This document shows positions 6,113 through 6,661 of a stretch of 6,661 nucleotides of DNA, one piece after another. The notes under the pieces are model-generated. The model was not told where the DNA came from, did no database searches, and saw only the letters and a program-made list of their open reading frames with translations. Each line of letters begins with the position of its first letter. The stretch's first letter is position 1. A program made the position numbers and the translations under genes. This DNA comes from an uncultured Clostridia bacterium (GTDB taxonomy: Bacteria; Bacillota; Clostridia; Oscillospirales; Acutalibacteraceae), in contig CAJFUH010000153.1 in assembly GCA_904420155.1 (NCBI GenBank), positions 1-6,661 of the forward strand, given 5' to 3'.

Positions 6113-6661
6113 TCAGGAAATCAGATTGCCGTCCTGGTCAAATTTCTTAAGGGTCATATTGCCGTCCTTATCCATAATGACTGTCTGATCATTCCCGTAC
6201 ATATACTGTTTTTGGTCTTCAATGGAACCATCCTCATTCCAGATGGTATAAGAAGCCACTTTTTCCCCTGTATTGTCAATATAAGTAAACTCTACATCAT
6301 CAATGGAAATCAGCGCGCCTGTATCTGCATCATATTGGAGGGAATGCTCTTCACTGGCAATGGGGTTTTTGAAATCTTCCACAGAGATGCGGCTTAAGTT
6401 GGAGCCTTCATAAGTAAACTCACAGATACTCAACAGTTCCTTTGTTTCATCACTATACCCATTGGTGTACCGGGTCAACTTTTTCACACGGGCGTCCTCT
6501 GCCTTTTCATAGGGATAATACTCAAAGACCAGATACTCATTTCCAGCGTCCCCATATATATATGAGATCAAACCGTCGTCCGTATAATGAACGGTCTGGC
6601 TGTAACGCTCCGATATAGAAGACCGTTTCCGCATAGTCAGGCGTCCTTGATGATCAAAGGT
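6113..6661 (-). CDS. C-terminal part of a YD/RHS-like repeat protein, cut by the window edge
   Basis: The frame has no stop between 6115 and the right edge, so 182 residues are visible and the true start is probably outside the window. An ATG at 6632-6634 has a loose AAGGA nine bases before it, but the nine codons upstream read TFDHQGRLT, which matches the repeat seen in the rest of the protein, so I treat that ATG as internal. Aromatic-Asp-x-x-Gly-x-Leu units recur about every 20-40 residues: FDHQGRL, YTDDGLI, QYDADTGALI, WNEDGSI, MDKDGNM and FDQDGNLI at the C-terminus. This resembles YD/RHS-type beta-hairpin repeats, which in other proteins form secreted or surface beta-sheet shells. The fragment is acidic, has no membrane segment and ends in a repeat without a toxin-like tail. 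Its export signal, if any, is off the edge. Function unknown. Confidence 0.75.
   Translation of the reverse strand, partial: TFDHQGRLTMRKRSSISERYSQTVHYTDDGLISYIYGDAGNEYLVFEYYPYEKAEDARVKKLTRYTNGYSDETKELLSICEFTYEGSNLSRISVEDFKNPIASEEHSLQYDADTGALISIDDVEFTYIDNTGEKVASYTIWNEDGSIEDQKQYMYGNDQTVIMDKDGNMTLKKFDQDGNLIS

Noticed and set aside
6011..6397. Plus-strand open frame across the terminator and the repeat-protein gene
   Set aside because: It would translate through the terminator stem and antisense to the YD-like gene, with no ribosome-binding site.

Overview
The window looks like chromosomal DNA from a low-to-mid GC Firmicute, probably a gut-type Clostridia (Oscillospiraceae-like). The reasons are strong AGGAGG ribosome-binding sites, sigma-A type promoters, U-tailed intrinsic terminators, a DXP-independent vitamin B6 pathway, an ECF-type vitamin transporter subunit and a PdaC-like cell-wall deacetylase. 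The taxonomic placement is inference from gene style. No rRNA, tRNA, CRISPR array, insertion sequence or phage gene was seen.

Layout from left to right. Positions 14-733 (minus) encode a membrane protein with an N-terminal zinc ribbon, under its own near-consensus promoter. Positions 820-2202 (minus) encode a MocR-type regulator, called PdxR from its neighbours. A 153-base divergent control region (2203-2355) follows, holding back-to-back promoters and three copies of AACTGT. Positions 2356-4396 (plus) are a tight three-gene operon: pdxS, pdxT (3-base gap) and an ECF-family S component (8-base overlap), closed by an 18-bp perfect-stem terminator. Positions 4561-6033 (plus) encode a membrane-anchored polysaccharide deacetylase with a DUF4163/DUF3298-NodB layout. 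A hairpin at 6060-6092, with T-rich tracts on both sides, separates it from the convergent C-terminal part of a YD/RHS-like repeat protein that runs off the right edge.

The centre is a self-contained vitamin B6 unit. PdxT releases ammonia from glutamine. PdxS condenses it with ribose 5-phosphate and glyceraldehyde 3-phosphate to make pyridoxal 5'-phosphate (PLP). The S component probably imports a B6 vitamer using a shared ECF energising module encoded elsewhere. PdxR probably senses PLP, activates the operon and represses itself. The least described points are the AACTGT array with the two -10 elements overlapping on opposite strands, a glutamine in PdxR where aminotransferase-type proteins usually have the carboxylate-binding arginine, the unassigned specificity of the S component, and the uncharacterised zinc-ribbon membrane protein. 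I see no clear sign of an entirely new system.
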